40,041 bases of DNA, taken from the NCBI GenBank assembly GCA_019654215.1, contig BPDI01000027.1, positions 1 to 40,041 on the forward strand. Reading direction: 5' to 3'. Positions 18,092-26,919 of the stretch are shown here, piece by piece. A program made the translations under genes and the position numbers. Origin of the DNA: Gammaproteobacteria bacterium (GTDB lineage: Bacteria; Pseudomonadota; Gammaproteobacteria; Pseudomonadales; Pseudohongiellaceae). The notes beneath the pieces are model-generated. The model was not told the origin of the DNA. It made no database searches and saw only the letters and a list, made by a program, of their open reading frames with translations. Positions within the stretch are counted from its first letter, which is position 1; the number at the start of each line of letters is the position of its first letter.

Positions 18092-18836
18092 CGGTTACTA
18101 CCTCACCTAAATAGGCTTCCTGCACATGCGTATTGGCACGAATGTTTTCCGGTTTATCGCAGGCAATCACTTCGCCGTATACTAAAACCGAAATACGGTC
18201 TGCGACATCGAAGACGATGTTCATATCGTGTTCTACCATGATTAAGGTCTTGCCTTCAGTTATGCGATGAATAAGCTCCACTGCACTTTCTGCTTCTGTA
18301 AGACTCATGCCAGCCACTGGCTCGTCTAACATGATGACTTCGGCGCCGCTGGCAATGGCAATGCCAAGCTCTAATGCCCGCTGATGCGCGTATGCTAATT
18401 CTCCCGCTGGAGTTAGCTTCTTATCTTGTAGACCTATCTGTTCCAGAACCTCCAATGTTTTTTCATTGAGTTCTTTTTGTCTTCCCAGCAGATGCCAGAA
18501 GGAATACTTGTAACCACTAGACCAGAGCAGAGAGCAACGTACATTTTCAAACACATTGAGTCGGGCAAAGATATTGGTAACTTGAAAGCTACGGGCAAGA
18601 CCTAAGCGACTAATTTCGTAAGGCTTTTTATTTTGAATTTCTTTGTCTTTAAATTTGATGCTGCCGCCAGTTACATTGTAAAGACCGCTTATCAAATGAA
18701 AGAGGGTAGATTTTCCCGCACCATTAGGGCCAATAATGGCATGCTTTTCTCCCCGCTCGATATTGAGAGAGACGCCGCGAATAATTTCCGTCTCGCCAAA
18801 ATTTTTAGTGACATCATGTAACGAGAGCACGCTCAC
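18084..18836 (-). CDS. livG: ABC importer ATP-binding protein LivG
   Basis: Complete at 250 residues, starting with GTG (its GTGA overlaps the livM stop at 18833-18836). Walker A is GPNGAGKSTLFHLISG and Walker B with D-loop is VIMLDEPVAGMSLTEAE, the form found in LivG. The signature region is short (LAYAHQRALELGIAIASG), as in relatives. The H-loop is LIMVEHDMNIVFDVADR. It forms a heterodimeric ATPase with LivF on the cytoplasmic side. Substrate specificity is set by the binding protein, not here. Confidence 0.92.
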   Translation of the reverse strand: MSVLSLHDVTKNFGETEIIRGVSLNIERGEKHAIIGPNGAGKSTLFHLISGLYNVTGGSIKFKDKEIQNKKPYEISRLGLARSFQVTNIFARLNVFENVRCSLLWSSGYKYSFWHLLGRQKELNEKTLEVLEQIGLQDKKLTPAGELAYAHQRALELGIAIASGAEVIMLDEPVAGMSLTEAESAVELIHRITEGKTLIMVEHDMNIVFDVADRISVLVYGEVIACDKPENIRANTHVQEAYLGEVVTDA

Positions 18837-20077
18837 GACTGTGCTTCCTTTTCATCGTCGTCGCTAATTTCGTTAGCAGATTCCCAAGCCGCTCGTAGTT
18901 GTGGTAAGGATTTGCGAATACAGAATAGTGCGGCTAAAACCGCGATGCTAATTAAAATAAAGTCTATTGCAGTAGTTGAGTCGAAATTTAAGCCGAGATA
19001 ATAGAATTCAGCTTCATCAGTATGGCTTAATTCAATTAAACCCACACTGGCAATAACGAATATGAATGAAGGAACGCCAGTTATGAGATAAGGTAGTACT
19101 AAACTTTTAATCTTTCCGTGTGCCCATACCATTTGGTGCATCATAATGAAACCCGCGAAACCTCTGGGTAAAAATAGTACTGTTAACAAAAACATTATGC
19201 CCAGATAGAGCATCCATAGATCGCTGTAATTACTCAGTAGTGAATTCATCAAAGTGAGAACGACGGCGCCAATAATCGGACCGATAAAGTATCCAAGTCC
19301 GCCAATATAGGCGCTTAATAATACTCGTCCTGATGTCGCTGCATTAAGATTTTCTTCAGTAATGAATTCGTAATTAAGCGCAAATAGCCCACCGGCTATG
19401 CCAGCAAAAAATCCCGCGGCACAAAAAGTGATATAGCGAACACGTCGTGCACTGTAACCGATGAACTCGGCTCGCTCAGGATTGTCTCGTACCGCATTAG
19501 CCATTTTCCCTGCTGGAGTTAGAGTAAAAAAATACATAAAGAGCGTGGCGATAAATACCCAGGCGACCGCTAGATAATAAATCTCTAGATTCTGAAACCA
19601 TTCGATACCGAAGAAGGGCGGGCCAAAGGTTCTATCGCCACTTATTCCCGCTTCGCCGCCAAAGAAACTCACGAATATTAGTGAAGAAGCTGCTATGAGT
19701 TCGCCGATTCCCAAAGAGATCATGGCGAAAACAGTACCGGCTTTGTGGGTTGAAAACGTGCCTATAAATAGTGCAGCCAACAAACCGATGAAGCCGCCAA
19801 CCAATGGAATCCAGATTATGGAGAAAGATAAAATTTCGAACTCGATCATCACTAGGGCATGTACCGCTAGGAATCCGCCAAGTCCGAAATAAACAGCATG
19901 ACCAAAAGAAAGCATGCCCCCTTGGCCTAAAAGCATGTTGTAACTGAGAGCAAAAACGATCGCTATAGCCATCTGATTGAATATGGAAATCGCCAGCACT
20001 GAATCAAAAAACTGCGGCAGGGCGAGCAATCCAAGCAGGTAGCATATCCAAACTGTGGATTTCTTGATTACTGTCAT
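18833..20077 (-). CDS. livM: ABC importer permease LivM
   Basis: Complete at 414 residues, an integral membrane permease with about ten hydrophobic spans. Diagnostic text: NMLLGQGGMLSFGHAVYFGL near the N-terminus, and IGEL plus RDNPERAEFIGYSARRVRYI, the cytoplasmic EAA-like loop that contacts the ATPases. An extra C-terminal pair of hydrophobic segments (about residues 325-385) and an acidic tail (DDDEKEAQS) are longer than in a minimal LivM. The ATG overlaps the livH stop by one base (TAATG). Confidence 0.92.
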   Translation of the reverse strand: MTVIKKSTVWICYLLGLLALPQFFDSVLAISIFNQMAIAIVFALSYNMLLGQGGMLSFGHAVYFGLGGFLAVHALVMIEFEILSFSIIWIPLVGGFIGLLAALFIGTFSTHKAGTVFAMISLGIGELIAASSLIFVSFFGGEAGISGDRTFGPPFFGIEWFQNLEIYYLAVAWVFIATLFMYFFTLTPAGKMANAVRDNPERAEFIGYSARRVRYITFCAAGFFAGIAGGLFALNYEFITEENLNAATSGRVLLSAYIGGLGYFIGPIIGAVVLTLMNSLLSNYSDLWMLYLGIMFLLTVLFLPRGFAGFIMMHQMVWAHGKIKSLVLPYLITGVPSFIFVIASVGLIELSHTDEAEFYYLGLNFDSTTAIDFILISIAVLAALFCIRKSLPQLRAAWESANEISDDDEKEAQS

Positions 20078-21027
20078 TACTGCTCTCTTTTCCCCATTAA
20101 TCCAGTTGGTCTAAAGATTAAAACTAGGACTAATAACAAGAAGGGAAGAATTGGTGCAATCTGTGGCAGAGTCAGTGTCCACAAATCCGTAAGTGGATGA
20201 TCGCGACTAAACTCAATTCCCAATATATTCAGCAAATCTGGCATTCCTAAGTCAGAGGCAATGGCGTAGGACTGCAACAGCCCAATTAGTATTGACGCAA
20301 TGAACGCGCCGGCTAATGAACCTAGCCCGCCAATGACTACGATTACAAATACGATACTGCCGAGGACAACTGCCATACCAGGAAAGGTTGTTAAAACCGG
20401 GCCAGCCATGACACCGGCAACACCCGCAAGAGCTGTACCAACACCAAATACGCCCATAAAAATAAGAGGCACGTTGTGTCCTAGGTTTGAAACAGTGTGG
20501 GGGTGAGTAAGTGCTGCTTGAATGATGATGCCGATTCGGCTTTTGGTTAGGACGTAGTAAAGACTAATAAAAATTGTAATCGAAATGCCAATCATGAATC
20601 CGCGATAAGCGGGAAATTCCTGGCCGAATAGAGTGAATAAAGGAAAGTCTAAGAGGTCAGGAGATTGATAGTTCTTAGTATCTGCTCCCCAAAAAAACTG
20701 CACTGCTTCTTCGATTAAGAATGCCAGGCCAAAAGTGAATACAAGTTCTGCGACATGCCCATGTTGATGTACTCGTCTTAGTCCATATCGCTCAACCAGT
20801 GCGCCCAACACTCCAACGATAATCGGCGCGAATATCAATCCGGTCCAGAAACCAAAATGAAGACTTATTGAATAGGCAAAATAAGCACCCAGCATATAAA
20901 AACTTGCGTGGGCAAAGTTAAGTACACCCATCATGCTGAAAATGAGGGTGAGACCGCTAGCAAGCATGAACAATAACAGTCCTGTTACCAGACCATTAAG
21001 CGTGGCGAAGATAAAAACTTCGAGCAT
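20077..21027 (-). CDS. livH: ABC importer permease LivH
   Basis: Complete at 316 residues with about eight hydrophobic spans. Typical LivH text: SGLTLIFSMMGVLNFAHASF and YMLGAY at the start, LVERYGLRRVHQHGHVAELV in the loop, and VVIGGLGSLAGAFIASILIG before the end. It forms the membrane channel with LivM. It sits 35 bases after the binding-protein gene and is directly coupled to livM. Confidence 0.92.
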   Translation of the reverse strand: MLEVFIFATLNGLVTGLLLFMLASGLTLIFSMMGVLNFAHASFYMLGAYFAYSISLHFGFWTGLIFAPIIVGVLGALVERYGLRRVHQHGHVAELVFTFGLAFLIEEAVQFFWGADTKNYQSPDLLDFPLFTLFGQEFPAYRGFMIGISITIFISLYYVLTKSRIGIIIQAALTHPHTVSNLGHNVPLIFMGVFGVGTALAGVAGVMAGPVLTTFPGMAVVLGSIVFVIVVIGGLGSLAGAFIASILIGLLQSYAIASDLGMPDLLNILGIEFSRDHPLTDLWTLTLPQIAPILPFLLLVLVLIFRPTGLMGKREQ

Positions 21028-21062
21028 GTGGAATTAATTCCTGTAGGGTATCTGTCTGCTCT

Positions 21063-22316
21063 CTACCGGCGGGGACGTCGCATTCGACATTCGTTAACAG
21101 GAACAATAGTTTCTTCTAAAGGAACACTGTACTCGGTGTATAGACCGAATCCAGAATTGTCAGCATCAAATTCCACGCCTTCGTCGGTGTGAACTGAGAT
21201 ATGCAATGATTGAAAAACCTGATGGTCTTCACCACGCATCCAAACTTCATCACCCCCGATGGTCGTGAAGCGCATATCTTCTAATGCTAGCCCCACATCA
21301 TAAGGGTCTGTACTTTGAGTCTCTTCCATTGCTTGCACAATCATCATCAATGCATTGGTTATGCGAGGTTGCGTAACATCATTGTTTGGATTTGCGGCCT
21401 TGAAAGCGCGATAAAATTCCTTGCGCTGTTCAGTAGGAATAGGATTTGAAGTCTCATTGTGTATTAATCGGATACGATCCTTACCATCTTCACCAAGGGT
21501 AGCAGTAATACCATCATAGGCTGCATAAAAAGTATAAATTGGTATATCCAGTCCGTTGTCGATAATGGATCGTGCCAAGGACACCATATCTGCTCCATAG
21601 TTTCCTGTGATAACAGCATCAGCTCCAGAAGCGACAATCTTGGTAACGTAAGGAGTAAAGTCCTTTACCTGACCAATTGGGTGAAACTCGTTTCCAGCAA
21701 TTTTAATATCTGGCCGTTTTTGCCTAAGAAGTTCTATAGAGGTGTCAGAGACTACCTGACCAAAGGAATAATCTTGACCAATAATATATACAGAATTTAT
21801 GCCCTCATTCGCAGCAATGTAGTCAGTTAGAATATTTAGCTTCATATTGGCATGAGCGTCCCAGCGGAAATGCCAGAAGCTACAATTTTCTTCAGTAAGA
21901 ATAGGATCAACCGCTGAATAGTTAACCTGCATAACTTCCTGACCGGGATTGCGGCGATTGTGGCGATTGATTGCATCATTTAGTGCGTTAGCAACCGCAG
22001 AACCATTACCTTGAAATATGTATTGAATTCCTCCACTCACCGCACGACGGAATTGTAATTGGGATTCTGTTGGGGACTGCTTATTGTCTAGTGGCACAAT
22101 TTCAATCATGCGGCCACCGAGGATTCCGCCTTTCGAGTTGTAAAGATAATCAGCGGCAAATTGAAGTTGCTTTAGTCCGCTGTTACCGATTGATGCAAAG
22201 GCACCTGTGAGAGGATCCATGAAGGCAATTCGAACAGGTTCTTGAGAAAGGGTATAGCTGCTGAAGACCAGTAGAATTGATAAGACAAAGTACCGAAATA
22301 TTTGGGGTGTTCTCAT
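21063..22316 (-). CDS. ABC importer periplasmic substrate-binding protein (branched-chain amino acid/amide type)
   Basis: About 417 residues from the ATG at 22316. A longer reading to 22460 would put the signal peptide in the middle, so I reject it. Signal peptide: FRYFVLSILLVFSSYTLS. The mature protein starts QEPVRIAFMDPLTGAFASIG, the type I periplasmic binding fold opening. Further conserved parts are GGRMIEIVPLDNKQSPTESQ and YIIGQDYSFGQVVSDTSIEL. First gene of the importer operon; it decides the ligand, which cannot be read from sequence. The gap 22317-22450 to the divergent arfB must hold promoters for both directions. Confidence 0.9.
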   Translation of the reverse strand: MRTPQIFRYFVLSILLVFSSYTLSQEPVRIAFMDPLTGAFASIGNSGLKQLQFAADYLYNSKGGILGGRMIEIVPLDNKQSPTESQLQFRRAVSGGIQYIFQGNGSAVANALNDAINRHNRRNPGQEVMQVNYSAVDPILTEENCSFWHFRWDAHANMKLNILTDYIAANEGINSVYIIGQDYSFGQVVSDTSIELLRQKRPDIKIAGNEFHPIGQVKDFTPYVTKIVASGADAVITGNYGADMVSLARSIIDNGLDIPIYTFYAAYDGITATLGEDGKDRIRLIHNETSNPIPTEQRKEFYRAFKAANPNNDVTQPRITNALMMIVQAMEETQSTDPYDVGLALEDMRFTTIGGDEVWMRGEDHQVFQSLHISVHTDEGVEFDADNSGFGLYTEYSVPLEETIVPVNECRMRRPRR

Positions 22317-22450
22317 TGCTAACTTTTTATTTTCTCTGTAGTTTTTGGAATTATTATCATCTGCAGACAGCATTAGATGCAGCGAATCTCGACCATAACC
22401 TAGGTGGCAATATGAATCAAGATAAGCCCAGGAGTGGGCATTAGTCAGGC

Positions 22451-22858
22451 ATGACTGCAAGAAAAATAGATGAAAATGAGTATGAGTTTCTGACTCTACG
22501 GGCCAGTGGCCCAGGAGGGCAGCATATCAATAAAGTTGAAACTGCAGTGCAGCTTCGCTTCGATGTGCGGGCTTCGTCATTGAGTGTCGAAGAGAAGCAA
22601 AAATTACTGGTACATGGGGACCAACGCATATCAAAGGATGGAATCATATTAATTAAGGCAAAAAATTTTCGCAGTCAGGAGAAAAATAAACTCGATGCAG
22701 TTAAACGACTCCACAATTTAATTAGCAAAGCCATCAAGAAAAAAAAGAAACGCATCGCAACGAAACCAGGAAAAGCGGCAAAAGAAAAAAGACTTAAAGA
22801 TAAGAAAAAGTCTGGTGACAAAAAGAATTTAAGGAGCAAACCCTCTTTTAATGAATAA
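22451..22858 (+). CDS. arfB: Ribosome rescue peptidyl-tRNA hydrolase ArfB
   Basis: Complete at 135 residues. The RF-1 catalytic domain has the GGQ motif in LRASGPGGQHINKVETAVQL, followed by ISKDGIILIKAKNFRSQEKN. The last third is a highly basic tail (KKKKKRIATKPGKAAKEKR and onward) that in ArfB threads into the empty mRNA channel of stalled ribosomes. It lacks the codon-recognition domains of release factors, so it releases peptides from non-stop ribosomes. The short length and tail fit ArfB rather than RF1/RF2. Divergent from the ABC importer. Confidence 0.92.
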   Translation: MTARKIDENEYEFLTLRASGPGGQHINKVETAVQLRFDVRASSLSVEEKQKLLVHGDQRISKDGIILIKAKNFRSQEKNKLDAVKRLHNLISKAIKKKKKRIATKPGKAAKEKRLKDKKKSGDKKNLRSKPSFNE

Positions 22859-22936
22859 TATAAACAAATTCACTGTAAAAATTCTGTTAATGTCGATAGA
22901 AGTTATCAAGCAAGCCTTAAACGAAGATATATAAAA

Positions 22937-23461
22937 ATGAATGCAAGATACTTGTTCTTAATATTTTTGGTAACCATAGCGTTTCCACTTCATAGCCACT
23001 CCCAATCATCAATAGAGAGCGCGGAAGCAAGTTTTCGGTATGTGCACAGCACACTGAGTACGTTTCGCGATACAGGTAGATTAGTAAATAATCCGGGTGT
23101 CGATGGTTCGGACCTAGAAGCGTTTATCGAGTTGTTAGATTTCTACTACGAACAATTCAGTAGCGGATTCAATTCAGATTCAGCAATGTGTCGTTTCTAT
23201 CGAGATCCGGATAACGGTCGCATGACTATTGAAGAAAGAGCAGAAATCAGTTTCAGTTTATTACGGGAATTGCCAGACCGTATCGAACGCTATATCACAG
23301 TTGATGAAGATTTTCAGAATGAACTTGCTGATGAATTCGGGACCTTTCTTTTAGATAACATCAATCAAATTAAAATCGATTCATTAAGTAATCAACAATT
23401 ACCATCGTCGGAATTCGATGAGGCGGCCGTTATAAGTTTTATCGATTCGGCATGTATCTAA
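22937..23461 (+). CDS. Hypothetical secreted protein
   Basis: Complete at 174 residues. A signal peptide (NARYLFLIFLVTIAFPLHSHS) is followed by an acidic, mostly helical protein with a single pair of Cys (C67-region AMCRFYRD and the C-terminal SACI). Motifs such as ASFRYVHSTLSTFRDTGR and RMTIEERAEISFSLLRELPD do not match a family I know. It is 78 bases after arfB with no clear Shine-Dalgarno relation, and converges with the thiolase gene. Likely periplasmic; function unknown. Confidence 0.75.
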   Translation: MNARYLFLIFLVTIAFPLHSHSQSSIESAEASFRYVHSTLSTFRDTGRLVNNPGVDGSDLEAFIELLDFYYEQFSSGFNSDSAMCRFYRDPDNGRMTIEERAEISFSLLRELPDRIERYITVDEDFQNELADEFGTFLLDNINQIKIDSLSNQQLPSSEFDEAAVISFIDSACI

Positions 23462-23640
23462 ATACTAATAACTATAGTCACTTTACTCACCCTTATCGGG
23501 TGTGTAAATCGGGCGAATCAACTGGCAGGGTTCTATTAAGGGCCTTTCTCCATCGTCGACGTTAGATTGGGAACGCCCGAGAATGTGAGAGCCAAACTGC
23601 AATCGCCAACTAATCACTAAAGCCCAATTGACCGCGAGCT

Positions 23641-24825
23641 TTAATACACTTCAAATAAACCGGCGGCGCCCATTCCTCCACCAACACACATCGTACACAC
23701 AACGTACTTGGCTCCGCGGCGTTTACCTTCGATCAATGCGTGACCAACCATGCGGGCCCCGCTCATACCATAAGGATGACCGATAGAAATTGCACCACCA
23801 TTCACGTTGAGGAGATCGTTAGGGATTCCTAGCTTGTCGCGGCAGTAAATAACCTGTACGGCAAAGGCTTCGTTCAATTCCCAAAGACCGATGTCGTCCA
23901 TTGATAGATTGAAGCGTTGCAATAGTTTTGGTACCGCATAAATGGGACCTATTCCCATTTCGTCAGGATCCAATCCTGCTACTGCAACGCCTCGATATGC
24001 ACCTAGAGGCTCGACACCTTTTTGTTCGGCTAATTTGCTATCCATTAATACTGACGCCGACGCTCCATCTGATAGTTGACTGGCATTTCCTGCGGTAATT
24101 ACTCCCCCTTCAAATACGGGTTTGAGCCCAGTTAGTCCTTCTAATGTAGTAGTAGGGCGGTTACCTTCATCTTTTTCCAGATTTACATCATGCACACTCT
24201 GTTGCTTGGTTTCTTTATCAACAAAAAGCATCTTTGAAGGAAGAGGAACAATTTCATCGTCGTATTTACCAGCTCCCTGGGCAACGGCTGTTCGCTGCTG
24301 ACTTTGTAATGCGTATTCGTCTTGCTGTTCGCGGCTAATCTTGTAGCGCTTAGATACTGTCTCTGCAGTTTCCAACATAGACATATAAGCATGTTCAGAT
24401 TTAGCAATAACGTTAGGATCTTGAGACCTATAGCCGTTGCGATGCTCGTTCTGAACCAGGCTAATTGACTCCATGCCAGCGCCAACCACAATCGGCATCT
24501 GATCATGGATAACTTGTTTTGCCGCAGTAGCTATAGCCATCATGCCTGAAGAGCATTGGCGGTCGATGCTCATTCCGGCTACGGTATTTGGCAGTCCAGC
24601 TGCAACGGCTGTAGTACGACCAATGTTTTGACCAGAGGAGCCTTGTTGCATGGCACAGCCCATAATTACATCATCAACTTCACTCGGTTCAATACCAGCT
24701 CGAGCTACAGCACTTGAAACGGCGTGGCCACCCATTGTTGGGGCATCTGTATCATTGAACGCTCCACGGTATGCTTTCCCTATCGGTGTGCGCGCGGTCG
24801 ATACGATTACTGCTTCTCTAGTCAT
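23641..24825 (-). CDS. Acetyl-CoA C-acyltransferase (thiolase)
   Basis: Complete at 394 residues. The acylated Cys is C91 in [19 protein letters not shown]. The N-C-terminal hallmark is [20 protein letters not shown] with the active His, and the second Cys is in [20 protein letters not shown]. It cleaves 3-ketoacyl-CoA with CoA (or condenses two acetyl-CoA), completing the beta-oxidation set encoded at 2350-7894. The ATG at 24825 lies 33 bases after the stop of the selenoprotein gene on the same strand, with GGAGAAAG as Shine-Dalgarno, so it may share that transcript. Confidence 0.92.
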   Translation of the reverse strand: MTREAVIVSTARTPIGKAYRGAFNDTDAPTMGGHAVSSAVARAGIEPSEVDDVIMGCAMQQGSSGQNIGRTTAVAAGLPNTVAGMSIDRQCSSGMMAIATAAKQVIHDQMPIVVGAGMESISLVQNEHRNGYRSQDPNVIAKSEHAYMSMLETAETVSKRYKISREQQDEYALQSQQRTAVAQGAGKYDDEIVPLPSKMLFVDKETKQQSVHDVNLEKDEGNRPTTTLEGLTGLKPVFEGGVITAGNASQLSDGASASVLMDSKLAEQKGVEPLGAYRGVAVAGLDPDEMGIGPIYAVPKLLQRFNLSMDDIGLWELNEAFAVQVIYCRDKLGIPNDLLNVNGGAISIGHPYGMSGARMVGHALIEGKRRGAKYVVCTMCVGGGMGAAGLFEVY

Positions 24826-24858
24826 TACTTTCTCCAGTCAAAATTGCTCTTTCCATTT

Positions 24859-25383
24859 TTATTTGTTCAATATAAGTGCGGTTACTTCGTTAATTGCTGA
24901 TTTAGCAATGTCAGCCATTTCTTCATCCGTTCGGTCCTGGATGGGATGTGGCACGAAGACACGCGCCGGTTTAATTCCTAGCGATTTACCCTGAGCATCT
25001 GCTGCTTGTTCGAATTCACAAGATGCAACAAATCCTGAGGGTAGGCCGCGACTTTCCAGATCCATGATGTCATGCAAACTGCACGAGGTACATGAACCTC
25101 AGTCGGCTAGTCCTTCTATAACTGCGTCACATTCAACACTTATTTTTTGATTCAACTCTTGTGGTGCAACCCGAGCGAATGTCGGTTTCATATAACGATT
25201 AACCGTTGCGCCCATTTCTATGAGGTGTTTTTCGACTTCGTCGAGAAATTCTTTGCCTCGTGGTTTAGAAATATCGAGCAATCCAATGGTTGCGCCCGAC
25301 AAAGACCCCAGACGCGGGAGTATTTGTTTTTCGACAGGATTCAACTCTGCCGTTGGATCAAGCATGATCGAATTAGTCATCAT
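24859..25383 (-). CDS. UGSC-family selenoprotein, in-frame UGA read as selenocysteine (Sec95)
   Basis: A 174-residue protein if the UGA at 25099-25101 is read as selenocysteine. Up to it the frame reads LGSLSGATIGLLDISKPRGK, then KPTFARVAPQ and CDAVIEGLAD (residues 85-94). UGA is codon 95 and is followed without shift by GSCTSCSLHDIMDLESRGLP and VFVPHPIQDRTDEEMADIAK. The motif U95-G-S-C98-T-S-C101 is the hallmark of the UGSC family, first recognised in marine metagenomes; Sec and Cys98 are the likely redox pair. The start ATG at 25383 has the strong Shine-Dalgarno AAAGGAGG. A caller blind to Sec would give a 94-residue and an 72-residue fragment. A bacterial SECIS-like hairpin follows the UGA, and selC is in this same window. 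The reaction is unknown; a thiol oxidoreductase role is inferred. Upstream neighbour: a thioredoxin fusion protein. Confidence 0.9.
25070..25101 (-). promoter_or_regulatory. Bacterial SECIS-like hairpin immediately after the Sec UGA
   Basis: On the minus strand, from the UGA at 25101-25099, a hairpin begins 12 bases later: 5' arm UCGUGCA (25086-25080), loop GUU (25079-25077), 3' arm UGCAUGA (25076-25070). All seven pairs form, with one G-U. The loop begins with G and lies 19 bases after the UGA. Known bacterial SECIS elements have a small apical loop with an early G, 16-37 bases after the UGA, recognised by SelB. A second, overlapping hairpin (GAGGU at 25100-25096 with ACCUC at 25089-25085) could compete. 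I infer that this element directs Sec insertion. Confidence 0.75.
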
Positions 25384-25392
25384 GTCCTCCTT

Positions 25393-26860
25393 TTATTGAA
25401 TCTTTTGCGAGACTAGCTGGCTACCTTTCTCACCTGAGGCTACCCAACCACTGATGATGGCAGAAAACATTCCTGCTTTACCACCTGTAGTTACTATGTG
25501 TAAGCCATCGTCTCTAAATTTGTTTAGCTGTTTATCTTTAAATTTTTCCGGCATGCCTTCGGCAATATCCTGAGCACCTCTAATTACATCAGTGCCAGAT
25601 ACCATTAAATTGTCATAGAGAGCCTGACGCAGATCTTGTTTGCTCCATCCTGCTTGTCTAAATATCCGGCGATGCTCAGGACTGATTACCAAAATGGCAT
25701 CAGCTGCACCGTAGAGCTTGGTGTTTACCACACTGCGCAAGCTATTAGAAATATTCTTAGTGAGTGACTCTGGATTGCGAGACTGCTGATCAACGATGGG
25801 TTGGAGTCCTTCTCCGGCGAACAGACTGATTACTGAATCAGCTCTTTCAAAGCCCCGGTCTTGTGCTAGATTGGCCCAATCTACATCTGACTCGTCTTCG
25901 GCGAAACAGTAAGTGTATTTACCTGGATTGCCCATTACCGCTCGATCGATGCCGCCAGGCAAGCCGCCACCTACATTTCGAATCAATGGGTTGCAGTGCT
26001 CGGCCGATAGTAGCGTTTGCTCTATTTCCCCTTGACCTAAAGCATTAACTCCGTTGTTAATTCCGATTTGTTTGATAACCGGACCATTGACAATCATGAC
26101 TGGCCCAGAGAAATAGGTCGTACAAAGTAAGCCATGCATACAAAACTTGTCTTGCAGGGCTGCTTCTACCGAAGCAAGCACCACGGGAAAGTATTCTGGT
26201 TTACACCAGCTAACACTGCTTGATTGCTACTTTTTAAATTTGGTGAAAGGGAATATTATCTGGAGGTACATTGCCGATAATTTCCTCTTGTGCACGATGC
26301 GTACCTTTTAGCATCGAATTACACGAACCGCAGTCGGTGGGACAACTGGAAGCCATCCTCCATCCTCGGTCGTAACAGGCTTCTATTTCATCTTCGGACT
26401 CTGGAGTTCAATCGGGCGGCTCGCAGCAAAAAATGTCATAGCGAGCAGCGAGTTGTTCTTCCATCCCAGGATCGGAGTTTTGGGAAATCCACAACCAGGT
26501 TTAAAGTCGACTAATTCATTGCCTAACGAATCGATTCCTGTTAATTCCTGCCATTCAGCCCTTAACCCAGCCTTCTGTCCTGGCAATTTTCCCCATCGTC
26601 ATTGCAGCTAATAAGGGTTGGAACTATCTCAATATTTTGCGGTAAGAAAAAATTTCCCGTGATGTGTCATCTAGCTTGCCATTGATGGTAGCTGGAAAGG
26701 TAGGGTCATCCTGGAAAGTAGAGGAGATTTGACCCTTTGTACTTTTCTACTAATTGGCCTAACACCGGTTCAATTAGCACGCAGGTAGGGCAGTCTTTTT
26801 TAATGACGACGGGCAATTTATTCGATGTAGGAAGGTTCAACTTCGGATTCTCAATCTCAA
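25393..26860 (-). pseudogene. Thioredoxin-domain fusion protein, partner of the UGSC selenoprotein, broken by many one-base shifts
   Basis: Pieces on the minus strand join into one protein of about 470-490 residues. First comes a thioredoxin-like domain: NKLPVVIKKDCPTCVLIEPV with a CPTC site (codons at 26792-26781), then IEIVPTLISCND and WQELTGIDSLGNELVDFKPG. A linker reads SEDEIEACYDRGW and LPVVPPT, then MLKGTHRAQEEIIGNVPPDN. The longest clean part (25393-26184) reads GPVMIVNGPVIKQIGINNGV, NPLIRNVGGGLPGGIDRAVM and ends TTGGKAGMFSAIISGWVASG. I count eight or more breaks between 26184 and 26860; the start is not resolved (a TAA lies six codons before PFEIENPKL). The family of the large domain has no name I am sure of. 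Only 9 bases separate its stop from the selenoprotein start, so they are one operon; a role in reducing the selenoprotein is inference. Confidence 0.65.
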
Positions 26861-26919
26861 AGGGGTGTAGTGTAGCTTAATAGTCAAATGTCCAGCCAGT
26901 ACGTATCAATAAGCAAGAT

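Noticed and set aside
21063..22460. Longer start for the ABC binding protein at 22460
   Set aside because: It would put 48 residues before a perfect signal peptide that begins at the ATG at 22316.
23480..23510. Inverted repeat CACCC/GGGTG between two converging genes as a terminator
   Set aside because: Only five pairs and no T run on either strand.
26321..26332. A CGSC motif (TGC GGT TCG TGT on the minus strand) in the gene upstream of the UGSC selenoprotein, which could suggest a Cys version of UGSC
   Set aside because: It occurs only in a frame that breaks the natural LPVVPPT reading of the same bases. The other frame fits the expected domain, so the motif is a frameshift by-product.
26408..26410. 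A second in-frame UGA (after CCEPPD) in the thioredoxin fusion gene as a possible Sec codon
   Set aside because: The surrounding frame changes within a few codons on both sides, the alternative frame SRPIELQS reads through without stop, and there is no Cys/Sec-type motif or SECIS hairpin after it.
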